Assembly (NCBI GenBank): GCA_963457665.1
Contig: OY735212.1
Location: 60,644,323-60,708,322, forward strand
Direction: 5' to 3'
Length of the DNA: 64,000 bases
Source: Thysanoteuthis rhombus
Taxonomy: Eukaryota; Mollusca; Cephalopoda; Oegopsida; Thysanoteuthidae
Shown here: positions 25,187-38,553 of the stretch, piece by piece
How the letters are laid out: each line of letters opens with the position of its first letter
How positions within the stretch are numbered: the first letter of the stretch is position 1
The notes under the pieces: model-generated
Database searches by the model: none
Told to the model about the DNA's origin: nothing
Seen by the model: the letters and a program-made list of their open reading frames with translations, nothing else
Position numbers and translations under genes: made by a program

Positions 25187-28100
25187 TATTACATTTCTAA
25201 ACTCTATAAATGAGAAGAAAACAATACTTACAAGTCTAGATATAAGTAAAAAAAAGTTGAATTTGTGTTTAACAGTTCTGGTTCCTATTTATCATCAGGA
25301 TCAGGTTATCAGGTTAAGTGGAGAAATTCAAATCTTTCCATCAACTAAAAAATTGAAAACTAATAATTTGTAATTATAAATTGTCCCTGTGGGAATATTA
25401 TCTTTAGTACATGTGTAGTATATCACTGATTATTATAATGTTACATTTAGATCATTATATTTGTATTCTTTTATATTGGTAACAAATTGACTTAGTGATG
25501 CTCCCAATTTCAATTAATGGTTAATTATTGAATTGAAAAATATATCCAAAATTGATATTGTATAGTTTATATTCCATTTTTTTCTATTACTTCCATTACT
25601 TCCTCACTAGTTGAAATTTGTTTTTTACTATATTAATAAACAAGGATGAGAACATACTGCTTACCCTAATTTCTATCATATCCATGCCCGTTTTGTACTT
25701 CTTGGTGTTTGGACTTAAGGATATGAGTTACCAAGTTTCTTAGAGGATGCCCATTCTAGGTATCTTTCAACCAACAGATATCTTTATCTCATTAGACACT
25801 TGGTAATGCTGCACATCATATAAGGATAACAAAATTTTTGACTTCACTCAGCAGCTGATGAAGCATAATTATTTCAAGCTCTTCTATCTTCAGTCATCAC
25901 TTGGTATTTTTTATTAAAATATGATTTTGTTAAAGCTAACCAGTAAGCCATGTATTTATGTTATACTTTGAACAAACTCAGAAGTCAGATGCATCAACTG
26001 ACTCTAAGTTAGCCGAAAATCTGACTTGTATCTTCTTTCTCTTTTCTGCCGAAGTGGAATTGGGTAGTTCTTTAGGAGGAACACCTTAACAATGGATTCC
26101 TGCTTATATTCAATTTCCACTGATTTTTTTCTTGTTTTGTTGGAGTAATCTTTAATGAGGGTTGGGATTTCAAACAAATTGGTTATTGTGTCTCTATCTC
26201 TGATTAAAGATGGTAGGTCAGTAGATTTGTAGAGAAATTGAGAGAAGCTTTTGTAGTTGTGATTATCTGATCACATAGGTGTATGTGGTGGAAGAATGTT
26301 TTGTTTTAAGGTGAAAGTTTTATTATTTTATAGAGAAAAGATTCTGGGATATTTTGCTCAAAGAATGATCTTGCTATGTTTAAAACCAGAGTTATGAGGT
26401 GCAACTTTTTAGAAAAATTTTGTGAAAAATCAGTTTACTTGATTTCACAATGATCTGCAGTATATTCATTAAAAAAGCTTTTGCATCCTTACATTGATGA
26501 AAAATAAACTTCTAATTGTCAGACTTGGACGAGGGTTGATAGAATCATTGTGAATCATTAGAGTAAATTAAGAAAATATCATTTTCCAGTTGAAATCTTC
26601 CGGATTTTTACAATTCTAACATGAATTACTTGTTCATTTTGCTTTCCAATTGCAGTTTATACTCGTCACTTTTTTTTTCCTTGATGATAAAAAAACAAAT
26701 AATAAATTTCCATAGAAATACTGATTATAAATAAGATTTCTTTTTATGTGCTTAATTACTCTGTATTCTAACAATCTATATGAAGAATGCTTGTTCTTTC
26801 TATGATATCCGATTGTTTTTTGAAAAAAGTTTTATATTTTTCATCAGAAATCTCTATCATTAAAAAGAGCAGTTTGGAGAGAATCTTAAATAATCCAAGA
26901 CTATCCTGTATAAAAACAAAATTTAATTTGGAAACAAATATTCTCTAACATGTTTTTTTACAATTCGATGACTCTACTGAAAATCTCAATAGCAACAATA
27001 AAAAGTGCTAGCTGATTGATTCAAATGAAAATTTTCAACTTCTGTCACCATTAATTTTGCAGACTTTTGTTCTGTGAACAAATGACTTCATCTTTCCTAC
27101 TTGGCTTATTGTCTGTGACATTGCAACATTTCACATTAGAGCACATGTGAACAAATTCTTGTAAATTTATTTTATAAAATTGGTGGAAAAAAAAGTTCCT
27201 CTTCATTATCTTGACACAGTTGGCAGAATAATCGGCTATTCAATAAATGTGTTTTAGTCTTGTTAACTACAGATATTGTAAGAGGAAGTGTTGAATGTAG
27301 AAACAGACTAAGATTCTAGCAACAAGATGCTGAATATGAATAAGACAATGGATTACAAAAAGATTTCCTTTTTCATAGATGTAATTAATCCAGCGTAGCG
27401 ACCTGTCATTGATGGTGCCTCATTTGTTGCGCAACCAGTAATGTTCATTACTATTATATCATTGGTCATAAGATATATCTTTAACTCTTCGTATAGTGAT
27501 TCTCTAATCTACAAAACAGTATTTATGTGCATTTACCCTCTTTGATGAATCATATATAAGCCATTAACACTGTCTTGTTTCGTACAGTTGTTTTCCTTTT
27601 TTTTTTCTTTTCTTTCACAACTCTACAAACAACTGACTTAAGATGCTATTTCCCATTTTATCAATAAGTCACAATACATACAGTGCTGTTACTGGAAAGG
27701 ATGGATTTCAGAACGTTTCATTCATATTGAGATCAGTAGCCCGAACTTCAAAAATACATGGCAGAATTAACATTTCAGTGACTATGAAAGATTTCTGCAA
27801 TTTTTCTGGGAATATTGAAGTATTGAGGCCATTTATCAACATCAGAATCAGTGTATCTCTTTGTAAGGAGTGAAAATGTATGAGTAGTATGTTTTCTTCA
27901 GTTTGCAAAATGCTACAATGCCCCTTCCAGTTATACCTGGAGATATTTCTCATGAAGCTGAACTTGGAGTCTCCACAGTCTCATAGCCTCATTGGAGAGT
28001 ACTTCTTTACGAATGACATAGCAGACTTTGCTGATTTGTTGGTCATGTAATGAAACTGTATTGAAAATAATGATGCCATTATACTGTTGGACTTTCTCTT

Positions 28101-29380
28101 GTTTTGTCTATTTTGGTGGGGGTCACAGAAGTCGAGACTAAGCTGCCATCAGCCTCTTCAGTATCACACTTTTCAAATACTTATCCATATTTGAAATTGA
28201 AAAATACTGAATTATACATGCAGGAACACATGTAGAGAAAAGATATGAAAATAAGTTTTTACTTTTGATAATCATACTTGGTGGTTCTTACAATACTGCA
28301 CATGAGCATGTTTTATTTCAGTTAAGGTGCACTAGTTTGAAAACAATAGCTAGGGAGATAATTTTAATCGGTTATTTCCCTTTATCCTCAGACATTAGTA
28401 ACTGGGTATTAAGCATGATAATTTTCCACATATTAGTTACTTATATAGAAGAAATAGGTTGGCAAAGTAAGCATTTAATAACCATCCAGTACTAATTTCT
28501 TCTTGTGTGTGAGCAGATACTACTAAAGAACAGCCATTTGTAAGTCAGAATCATAGATATCAATGAAATATCCACAATGTCTCATCTAGAAGCTCAAATA
28601 CACTCTTCAGGTCCCTTAGCCACCTCAACACTCCCTTAAAAGAGACCAACACCCACCAGGATGGCAATAGCACCCATGTTGAATCACTAATCTACACAAT
28701 CTTGAAATATGAAACAATTACTATCTTAAAAGTTTTTCACTCTATTTACTCCCATATAATGCTAGAAATTCCATATAAAAAATCAGTCAAAATTGAGAGT
28801 AGCATTTTATTTGAGGTTTAGAAAAACTGTAATTTTTTTCAGTATTATGATAACAAACATAATGATGGAGTAAAATCTAAGGAAAGAGATGAAGGTTTAG
28901 AAAGTGGGGATGGTCAGCTGTCTGTTTGTCTTTCTTCTACTTTCTTTCCTCTTTCTTTTCTCTTTCTTTTAGCTTTTTGAAAAATGCATCATAGATTTGT
29001 AAATATCATTCTCCCCTTTCCCCATGACTGACAAACCAGCCAATAAATAATGACATTTTTTTCTTTAATTTGCACCAATACTATGTTGGTTTCTTTGAAA
29101 AATATTAATAAATACTGCTGTACTCTGTGGTTACGTTACGTAAAAGAATGAAATATATTACTGATTTTTAGCTACAAAAGTGATACTTGAAATCAAATTG
29201 TACTTGAGTAGATATGGTAAGCTTTTTCCCTATATTTTTATTTTCATCCTTTTTATTATTCAAGTTGAAGATCTCATTGGCTTTCAAAACACTCTATATT
29301 ATGCCACATTTTCAGAAAGAATGCACAGATTTATTAACATTCCTTAATTTGGTCAAGGTTTAAGAACAGTAATCTAAAAC
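25187..29380. other. AT-rich noncoding stretch
   Basis: No gene recognised. It holds one small hairpin at 28352-28381 (listed separately) and a pyrimidine-rich run at 28926-28975. Confidence 0.5.
28352..28381. repeat. Small inverted repeat of the GGGAGATAAC motif
   Basis: AGGGAGATAA and TTATTTCCCT face each other across a 10-nt loop, so the molluscan-style motif also seen at 3365 and 12828 occurs here in both orientations. Confidence 0.5.
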
Positions 29381-29725
29381 ATCCGTACCTTATAAATGGA
29401 TCACTATAGCCATTCATGTACCAGAACTAATTATATAGAAAATTTTTTTAAAAAATAGATCTTTTATCTAAAATTATCTTGCAAATACCAGCACAAAATT
29501 TTGGTATTATTGGCTAAAAAAATTTTTTTTATAGTGATCTACTCGTGCAAAATTTCAAGTTTGTAGCCCCCAAAATATGACCAAAAGCGTCCAGGAAGAG
29601 AGAGAGATAGAGACACACACACACACACACACACACACATGCACACATATGAAGCATGAAGAATATGTAGCCCCCTTGGCTGGCTAGTCGGGCCATTTGT
29701 GGGGCAACAGTGATTCAATATAAAA
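29381..29725 (+). mobile_element. Inverted-repeat family 1, copy c
   Basis: Begins with CATCCGTACCTTATAAATGG, then ATCACTATAGCC. The interior TCAAGTTTGTAGCCCCCAAA, then (AG)n and (AC)n at 29599-29639, lead to the right inverted repeat GGGGCAACAGTGATTCAATA. Same layout as copy d at 36.8 kb. Confidence 0.75.
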
Positions 29726-31174
29726 TGTATCTATTACTTATTCAATGATTTTCAAGTGATTGCATCATATTTAATCAACTTATTGTGTAATATCATCCAT
29801 TTAGTCTTGTGTGATAAACCTAACATTACTGATGAATGGTGAATGCTTGAGGTGTCAAAAAATAGATGGCTGACTGACTGGCCTACCTTTATCACAAGGA
29901 TTTAGAGCCAGTTAAAGCAAAGTTGATTGTTGGACTGTCAGTCAAGTAGGCTAAGAGCTTTATTTAGGAACTGATTCTGCCACTGATTTCGACCACCTTG
30001 ATGCTATTCACTATTACAATTTGAAGCTTGAGGTTGTGTATGTAGAGACGGACATGGCAGTAGAGCATATGCTTCACACCTTATTGCCAGGTACCCATAT
30101 CGTTGCTGGCTTTCATCTACATTTACAGCAGCTGTACTTCTCAATGATGCAGAACATAAAATGTACAGAATTTGTCCCTGGACTGATATCTACCTTTAAA
30201 CTTTTTTTTCTGTTTATTTTTTTCTTCTACCCTTTCTATACCATTGGGTAGATGGCCAATGTCTGCCTCAATTCTTTAGGTATTAGATGTTCCATTGGTA
30301 GACAGGTAGGTTTTTTTCCTATACTGTCTACTAAAGACATTGATTTGTTTTTTTTAAATATGATTTTTTTTTTTAAGCATATAGAGCCATCCTAATAAAA
30401 TTGACTCTATTTAGATAAAAGAAGCTTGCTTGTTTGTCTAAAGAAGCAAATAAAAATCAGCCCTTTTATCTTCATAAAACTCTGTATTCTTTTATTGATT
30501 GAGTGATTAGACCTTGAACAGATTAATGACAGATTTTTTTTTCTGCTCATTGAGATTTTAACTTTTCATAAAATTGAACATACATGATGGCACTTGTAAC
30601 TTGATAGTATCGCATATAGATACAGCTTCACACTAAACATCATGTCATTATATATTCAGTGAAAGACTAAAATATTTACTCTAGTGGCAACCATCAGTAA
30701 TTTTATGAAAGAAAAGCATCTCAGAAAGAAAAAAAAACTTTGATATCATAAAGAAAATCAAAAAATGTGATCCACTAAAAATCAACTCCACTATATCTGA
30801 CGTCATACGTTATTTCCATTACATAAGTTGATGATTATGGTTCAAGAATGATATTTTTGCATATGCACGTAAAATAAATATTTGTTTATTTATTACATTA
30901 GTCTAAGATTAGTATGCACTAACTTATTCAATTTAATGTATTTTCTTTTATAATTACTTGAACGAGTGATTATATTAGTTCACTTCTAATATGAATGTGT
31001 AGAAACCTGTACACTCGGTCCTCGCTGATTAGTACATCTTATACGTATAATTTAATGTATTTATATTTAAAAATCTGTAACAGCATAAAAGTTTTTTATA
31101 ATTAATAAAATGAATAATGATCTCAGCTTAGTGTTTATCCACTTACGATATTGATAAGCATTCATGTTCACACA
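29726..31174. other. AT-rich noncoding stretch
   Basis: Nothing recognised. The 76-codon frame at 30021 has no supporting context. Confidence 0.5.
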
Positions 31175-31592
31175 CAGTGGCACCTCTCATTTTGAAATTT
31201 CTCTTGAAATTTCTTAGTAAAATATTTTCATTTAATAAGAGAAAAAAAACTACAGAATTCCATAAAATAATCCATAATCATATAGATTTAATTTACAATT
31301 ATCTAGATTTATTTGTAGCATCTAGATGTTTATTTACAGATAGGTGCACAGACATTTGTTGAATTATGTTGTGATTATTTATCTGTTACAATAGTTACAT
31401 GTTTACTTGTATTTATACATTATTTAAGAAGTAATTATTACATTATAAATTATTTACAAGGTTATTGTTAATATCATTTTTATTTGAAATGAAAATACTG
31501 AAATACCATTGGTATTACTATTTGTTCAATAAATTTGCATCTAATGAGATGTTTTGTTGAACAGATTGTCCTCGTCAACAGAGGTACCTCTG
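31175..31592 (-). mobile_element. MITE family 4, copy b (418 bp)
   Basis: Left end CAGTGGCACCTCTCATTTTG, and complement of right end CAGAGGTACCTCTGTTGACG followed by AGGACAATC, next to TA at 31593-31594. The complement carries ACATCTCATTAGATG and ATACCAATGGTATTTCAG, matching copy a in the opposite orientation. Confidence 0.75.
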
Positions 31593-33326
31593 TATTTGTT
31601 TGCAACTTGATGATATAATGAATAAAGAAGTATTCAGAAACAATAATTCAATTACGAAAACTGATGTACATTATGTTATTATTGCATTTAGTTATTCCAA
31701 AGAAATGAAAGGGCAATAGGTGTGAATTTGAACTCTGACAAACTTCTTAAATGAGGAGTTAAAATAGACTTTTCTAAATCGCTGTTTATGTAATTATGGA
31801 ATACCAAGAAAGTGAAACTGTTTTATACCTTGTTACCTACAGCTTCTAAATATTTTTTTTAGTATTTTTATTTTGGATTTGTTGTAATTTTTTTCTCTGA
31901 AGATCTTCAAAGAAGTTACTTGGGATGGATTTTTGTTTTACTCATTTCCTTTAGAAATTTTCCCAGAGTGTAATTTCTGTGTTTTCTCATATTTCACATA
32001 TAAATGAAAGTTTGTGCTATGTAATGTTAGTTTTTGAATTATTAGATGAACAGTCTGAAGTTTCTAAAAAATGTTAAATATTAATTCGATCATTTGATCT
32101 ATTTTTTTTTTTTTTAACAAAAAATTATTTTACAACCTAGAAAACTTGGAGTGCAATTACAGAATTATTTGGCTATGCTTTTAAAAGTGTTAATTGAGGA
32201 TTCATGAGATGATTTTAGGACAATTTGTGTTTAGTTATATTACCTGAGTAGAGTTTTTTTATGCTTCTATGTTACTTAACATTTATATTCAAGTGATTGA
32301 TTTTTCTCCTTTTATTTATCTATTGTTTTCAAGTAGCATCTCTTGTTAATTAACGGCCCTGTTTGCATTTAACCATAATATGTAAAAATTTCTCCAAATC
32401 CATGAATTGAATATCGGACCATTCTTGTAATCGTCACCCAAAAGTGGTTTCTTCAGTTTTCAAGTGGGCCTGACTGGCTAGCTATGTATGTATCATGTGC
32501 ACAGGTTGCACCGATCGTACTAGAGAGTTGAAATTACTCTTAAAAAAAAAACAGTTTCCTTTTTCTTTCCCCCTCCCTGTTTTCTAGTGAGGTGTTCAAT
32601 TAGCAATGAAAGTTTATACCAAATTGAACCCTTACTTTGTGTCCAACGTTCATGCTTCTTTTTTTAAATTGAGACTTTTTAGTGATCCAACAAAAATCGA
32701 GAGAAGTAACTTATACGTTGTCCTTTTTTAATTGAGCACCCTCCCTCACATGGCATGCTGCCTTGAGATGTTGGCCATGTGACAGTTTCTATTGAGTGAC
32801 TAACCAGACCTGTTTTTGCTGTAAATGAATGCTACAATCTACTTTTACATTATTTATCATGTAATTATGTGGGAAATCTTTCTTGATAATTTGTCTTGTT
32901 TACTCCTCTTCAATCATTTCCTATCGCTCCTTCCTTTCCTCACACTTCCTTTACTATTGCTATAAACTGTTTCACTTTTAGTGAACAATAAATGTAAGGT
33001 TCTCCTATAGGTGCAAGTTGGCCTTATGGTTATCAGCATTAAAAAATGAAATCTGCTAATCATATTCAAAATTAATCTTAGTCTCCATTTCTTCATTCTG
33101 CCCTGAGGGATGGTATAATGTAGAGGAATGAGTGGGCACTTGGACTAACCATTCTCCCATAACTTATTCACCTACCTGCCTAAGCAGCAGTAACAAAAAA
33201 AAAAGCTGTTACACATTGTTAACCAAGACAGGATTTAGTCGTATAGGGAACTGTGAAGATAGACTGGTCAACTAGTCACAATTACTCATGATTGGAAAAA
33301 ACCTGCACAAATCTATCCATATAAAA
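31593..33326. other. AT-rich noncoding stretch
   Basis: Nothing recognised. Confidence 0.5.
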
Positions 33327-33536
33327 CAGTGTTGCCAATTAAACATTTTTTTTTTCCATTTCATTTAACAGCCCAAAAATCCAACATTTAGTACCATTTT
33401 TTTTTTCAAAAGATTTAGTTAATTTTCTTGCTACTAAAGATTGCCATATAATTACCAACAGTAGCACTTCTTAGCAGTTTTTGACACTTTCTCAAGGTTG
33501 ATATAGCGCAAAACAATCTTTAAGTTGGCAACGCTG
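33327..33536. mobile_element. Short MITE (210 bp)
   Basis: Terminal inverted repeats CAGTGTTGCCAATTAAAC (left) and CAGCGTTGCCAACTTAAAG (complement of right). TA follows the right end. The left flank is AAAA, so the TA duplication is only visible on one side. Interior T- and A-runs, no coding frame. Confidence 0.65.
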
Positions 33537-36500
33537 TATGTAAATTTTATCTCCTTCCTCTGTATTCACCATGAAAAGCTCAGGTTAAGTCTTATTCTAT
33601 ATATAGCTATGTAGTTTTCATTGGATTTCATTTCCATGGATTTCAAGCCTTTCTCTTCACTCCACTCTAGCTGCGGCTGAAAGGGCAATGATGCATATCA
33701 TCTGTACCTTAACAAAGTCTACTTGGTTAATTGATGTATTATTATATTTTCTAATTTTCCCCCTATATTATCTGAGAGGGTGTTATATTTTATTCCAATG
33801 AAGTGTAATGAAGTGAAGATTTTGACATATAAGCCACTCACATCTTATAAATTAAATTTTGATCAATAACAAGAATGTTAATGTTCATCCTCTTTATGTT
33901 TTATATTTTAGGATTATTATTGTAGAAATTACTTTTAAAAATACTGATAATGTAGAAAAAAGTAGAAAGTAGATGAACTTTTTATTTTTAATCTTTAGTA
34001 CTATTAAACATGAATACTGATAAAAGATTGTATTTAATTTCTCTCAGGATAGTTTATGGACTGGACAATGTATTTCAGCAAAAATCGTTATTTTCAGTTT
34101 GTAGAAAATGAAGTATTTTTCAACCAACAGCATTAGTTACCCATTTTGGACTGAAAGCTTGTGCTGCAAAAAGACGTAACTTGTTAACTTTGACATTTTT
34201 TTTTCCTTAGAAATGTAGTTGAAACTAAAGCAATGTTTGACTTTCAAAGCTGTCATTTTGGTTTACAGAATAAGATATTCATGATTTCATGATTTCAAAA
34301 GTCTTGAATTTTTTTTCACAGTATTTACTTTGCATCCGCACTCAATGAGCAAAATACAACAGAAGGTCTTTTTATACATGTCTAACTTTCACATTAGTTT
34401 TGAAGCCTATGCCTTAGCTAAATGGATCAACTAAGTGATAGGGTAAGTTTCTAGTCAATGACAGATCCTAGATTTATTGGTATATTATTTATATGTTTAG
34501 AATTTGCTCATGTTTGGGATTTGCTCATTTTTTTGTAAATCTAATTCATTGCTATTCTCTGTGATTTCAAGAAGGGTCATTAACATTTGAAGAGTTGAAC
34601 TCCTTGCTATTTGTGTTATTAATTCGACATTTCCTTAAGGAAAGAGGAAGACATTGACATAACCCGAATCCTATATTGTAGTATGGCTACCATTGAAATA
34701 TTCTGTTCACTATCATCATTGGAAAATTTTGTTTGCCACCAACACATTTTGATATTACACTTAAAGAAGGTTTTGGAATGTATGGGCCAAAATGTTCTGT
34801 TAACAATATGAACAACAAGGAGTTCAATCGTCTGAAAAACTCTTAGAATAGTTTATTGCTTTGCAAGATGGATAAAGATTCTTCAAACATGAACTGTTAT
34901 AAACTTTATTTGAAATTTTTGAATTCTAAAATCAAAATGTAATTATGATAATACAGTTGGACGTGAATTTTGGAAGGATCAGGATTAATTGTAATATTTT
35001 TCAAGGAATGATTTTGATTTTGAAAATATGTATGTTATCTTGATAGTGATAGAGAAAACTGCTAATTTCTCTATACCAACTGGCAAAGTTGTCTCTTATC
35101 AAACAATAACTGCTTGATAAAATATTGTTTGAATATAATGAAGACATTGCCATAATTTGAGAGTTCTAAATCTTTCGGAAAGGTTTAAGTATGAGATGTT
35201 GAGTCTTGACAATTTTGTTTGGCCTTGGAAGATTTTCCAATAAATATTCCTTTGTAGAAATTAAGAAGTTTGGGTCGCCATTAAAAGGAAGTGTTGTTTG
35301 TAGTTGAAATGTATACATATATTCTTAGTACCATTTGCTTATGAACTTAAGTCAAGTATCACAGTGGAATATATGCAAAGGAAATGATAAACAAAAAAAA
35401 TATCTTTTTATAAAAATACAAACATTTAATCATAAACAAAATATAAAATGTCTGATAGTAAACAGAGTAATGAATATATGTATTTGAAGCATGCTGTATT
35501 GAAGAGAAGATAAGTGAACAATGAAAAATTAGCTTCAGAGCGAAGATATTGAAGAATATTAAGAGAGTCTGCCTACTACATATAGGTTAGTGCACATTTG
35601 GACATTGGCAGGTTTCTATTTATGCACAAGAATCAGTTGTAGTTGTAGACCGGAATGTTTGAGCTGAAAATGGCTGACAATCTGTGTTAGTTGTCTATTT
35701 TAAATCTCTCTGTGAGAGCTTATTTTTACAGCTATCTTGTTCTAACTTTGTGAAAAGGGTTGTCTAAGTTTATACTAAATTTCCTGCAAATTCCATATTT
35801 TTAAACTTGATGAAAATAATGTGTATTATATTTTTTCAATTTGGACACAGTAAAAGTGGTTCACAAGTGTATATCATTGGTACAGACTAACTACTCAAAA
35901 AGATGAATGATGAAATTTGATTTGTTTGACTGATGAAAAATGAGAAAGTTTTCAATAAATTTGAAGAAATAATGAAAAATATATCCATCATCAGGTTTTC
36001 CAGATGTAGGGTTTGAAACATTCAGGTTGTAAAGCTTTCAAGAAAGAAATCTTGATAAGAAGGCATCCAAAATATGAGAAATAAGATGTGTATGTATGAA
36101 TACACACACACATGTATATAGACAAGTTCCAGTAATTTTGACATCATTTTTGTATACTATTTTGTTCCCATCTTTCGTTAAAAAATATATGAAGATGATT
36201 AAGCTTAATATGTAAACTACTGGAATAATCAGTTTCTTGTAAGATGCTGACTTAGGAGAGTAGAGTAAATTCAGTAAACTTGGTTTATGAAATCTAATGA
36301 AATCACTCCTTGAGTAGTTACAAAAAACATTCATGTAATATGGTATCAGCAAATTCTGATGGTGATGCTTCTAAAATTGTTCCATTAGATAAAAAGAACT
36401 GTTTGAATAGATTATTCTGCTGCTTTCAATTGACCTGTAATATGAAATTCTGCCACACTGTTACATTTATGGAATAATTCTTTTCATAACAGTTTCACCC

Positions 36501-36819
36501 TTATTTGTTAATAATCTGATTCAATGAAAACGCAGAGTAATGCATGTCTGCTAAGAAATATAATTGAAGCATTTTTAAAAAATTTTTTCTTTTAGTACAA
36601 TGAATTTGAACGCATTATTTTCATCATCTCTTAAAATTAAGTGTCAAGTGAATGTATTCATGATAAGGCATCAAATGAGAAGAGTAGGGTATGACATTTA
36701 CTAAATGTTATACATTATTTGTCAGTTGCATAGCTCTAATACATGAGATGAATATCTTGATGGAAGTATGTGTTCAAATCAAAGACGTGAAATTTCATAA
36801 AATTGAATTTAATGTAAAG
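33537..36819. other. AT-rich noncoding stretch
   Basis: No gene recognised. A 37-codon frame after a good TTTTTCACAG site at 34320 and the 104-codon minus-strand frame at 36038-36352 lack any similarity I know. Confidence 0.5.
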
Positions 36820-37148
36820 ATATCTGTAATTCACATAAATGAATCACTGTAGCCCATAATTAACTAAAAGGTTTCATCTAAAATTATCTTTTAAAAAAAT
36901 AGCACCAGCACAAGATTTGGGCATTGTTGGTTACTCTGAAATGACCACAGAGACCCCAAAAAGTACTTTTTGGTGGTGGTGGGGGTAAATGGTGCTGAGT
37001 GGTATAGTCATGCAAATTTTCAAGGTTGTAGCCCTAAAATAAATGTCAGAGCACTGGGAGACACAAGCAGAGAGAGAAGAAACTGAAGCCCACTAGGCTG
37101 GCTGGTTGGTTAGGCAGGTCATTTGTGGGGCTACGGTGATTCAACATA
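36820..37148 (+). mobile_element. Inverted-repeat family 1, copy d
   Basis: Starts with ATATCTGTAATTCACATAAA, then TGAATCACTGTAGCCC, and ends with GGGGCTACGGTGATTCA. This is the clearest pair of inverted repeats in the family. The interior shares ATGCAAATTTTCAAGGTTGT, then AGCCCT with copies a-c, and a TAGGCTGGCTGGTTGGT-like block with copies a and c. Confidence 0.8.
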
Positions 37149-37389
37149 TTTTCAAAATCGTCTACTTTGAGAAACGTTTACTATTTCATCTGAGCAAATA
37201 TAATCTATTTATTGTTTTATGTTTGGGAAAATTTGGAAGTGTCTCTGAAGTTTCCTCAATTCTTTAATTGCTTGTGCAATCAGTCAACTAGAGTACATTA
37301 TTTATAAGCCTTGAGAAACATTATTTATAAGCTTTAGGAAAAGATCATAAGCTAGGAAAACAGTTTCCTTGTGAAATTACAGAATTTAG
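37149..37389. other. Short AT-rich spacer
   Basis: Nothing recognised. Confidence 0.4.
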
Positions 37390-37940
37390 AACGAGAATCC
37401 AAAACGAAGCAAATTGTGGTTAGATCCTGGAAAGCCATCAATATCTCAACCTTAACATTTTATTGAGGAAAAAGTTCTTCTCTTCATTTGGTGGGATTCA
37501 AAAGGAATTCTTCATTAGAAATTACTAGAACTGGGGCAAACTGTTACTGTATAACTCTACAGTGAGCAACTGGTTTGTTGGAAGGATACATTGAAAGAGA
37601 TATAAACTTTTTCTGGCTGAGTAACTCAACTGGTGATTCTGGTTCCTACAAAGTGTGATGCAGCAAATGAGAATGGAGCTGGGATGGATAGCTATTCCAC
37701 ATGCATTGTATTCTTCAGACCATCACTTGTTTTGTATCATGCAACATTCCTTGTCTAATCAGCATTTCCAACAAGTTTGAGAGATTGAGCAATTCCTTGG
37801 AGAATTTATCAAATAAAAACCAGAAGCATTCTTTGTGGCAATTCACAATTTAGTTGAAAAGTGGTCATAGAAAGTTGGGGAAAATATTCTGATGACTGAA
37901 TAACGGTACAATGGATTTATAATAATGAAAGATTTTGCAT
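37390..37940 (+). pseudogene. Mariner transposase relic, C-terminal half
   Basis: Frameshifted plus-strand translation follows the order of the mariner (DD34D) transposase catalytic half. A 'KKQW..PG'-like stretch lies at ~37410-37440, a WWD.KGI-like segment (FIWWDSKGIL) at 37478-37512, and ELGWIAIPHALYSSDHHLF at 37670-37730, corresponding to 'LGWEVLPHPPYSPDLAPSDYHLF' with the last catalytic Asp region. Then come FLGEFI...KPEAFF and HNLVEKWS at 37795-37865. The FHQDNARPH block is not recognisable and several stops are present. No N-terminal domain or terminal repeat belongs to this copy on its left side. Confidence 0.75.
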
Positions 37941-38003
37941 CAACCCGATATGGTAAGACCCAACAATTACAAAGTATCAATGATATTTGCATCAATACTA
38001 ATA

Positions 38004-38553
38004 GGTTGTTCTGAAAATAATGGCCGACTCTAGATACCAACTTCAAGTTATGACCTACAGCATTACTATGGTATATTCTACCAACATATACAGTTTGTTG
38101 AATGATTAAAATGTGCTCTTTTCATTAGTATTCACTGTTTAATCCTGGAGTTAGCTATAGAGGGTGTCGACCTTTAAACCTAAAGCTGTTAAAAGGAGAG
38201 TTGTGCTTAATCCTCTTGTACAAATATAAACTCAGTCACCATGCATTTAAAAAAGCTTTTGAAATAAATCTAGCATGAGGTAAAGGAGCCACTGTATAAT
38301 GTGGCTTTGGTTTTAAAAGTTTTGTGGTAGAGATTTCAGTCTTGAAGATTAAAAGAGCAGAGATTGTCTATCTGCTATTGAAAATGAACAACTGGAGATG
38401 TTGGTCAAACAAAACCCATACCAAACTGTCAGAGAAATGTTCCAGATAGTGGGTTATGACAATATGACAATACTAGACCATCTTAGGCAAATCGGTTAAG
38501 TGACAAAGCTTGATTATTAACTACAAAAAATGGTCATTATTTTCCGAACAAAC
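38004..38553 (+). mobile_element. Internally deleted mariner element with N-terminal transposase remnant
   Basis: Terminal inverted repeats GGTTGTTCTGAAAATAATGG (left) and GTTTGTTCGGAAAATAATGA (complement of right) are each bordered by TA. The interior encodes a decayed mariner N-terminal paired helix-turn-helix region. It shows LLYKYKLSHHAF at ~38215-38250, a WF.KFR..DFSLED-like stretch at 38305-38350, IENEQLEMLVKQNPYQTVRE at 38375-38440, and TILDHLRQIG at 38465-38500. Sequence then jumps to the right terminus, so the catalytic domain is deleted. About 550 bp against the ~1.3 kb usual for a full mariner. It could not move without an outside transposase. Confidence 0.8.

Noticed and set aside
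34320..34434. 37-codon frame behind a strong TTTTTCACAG acceptor
   Set aside because: Too short to exceed chance, and no donor, poly(A) signal or protein similarity follows.
36038..36352. 104-codon minus-strand ORF
   Set aside because: Low-complexity composition, no domain, no splice sites and no compositional shift.
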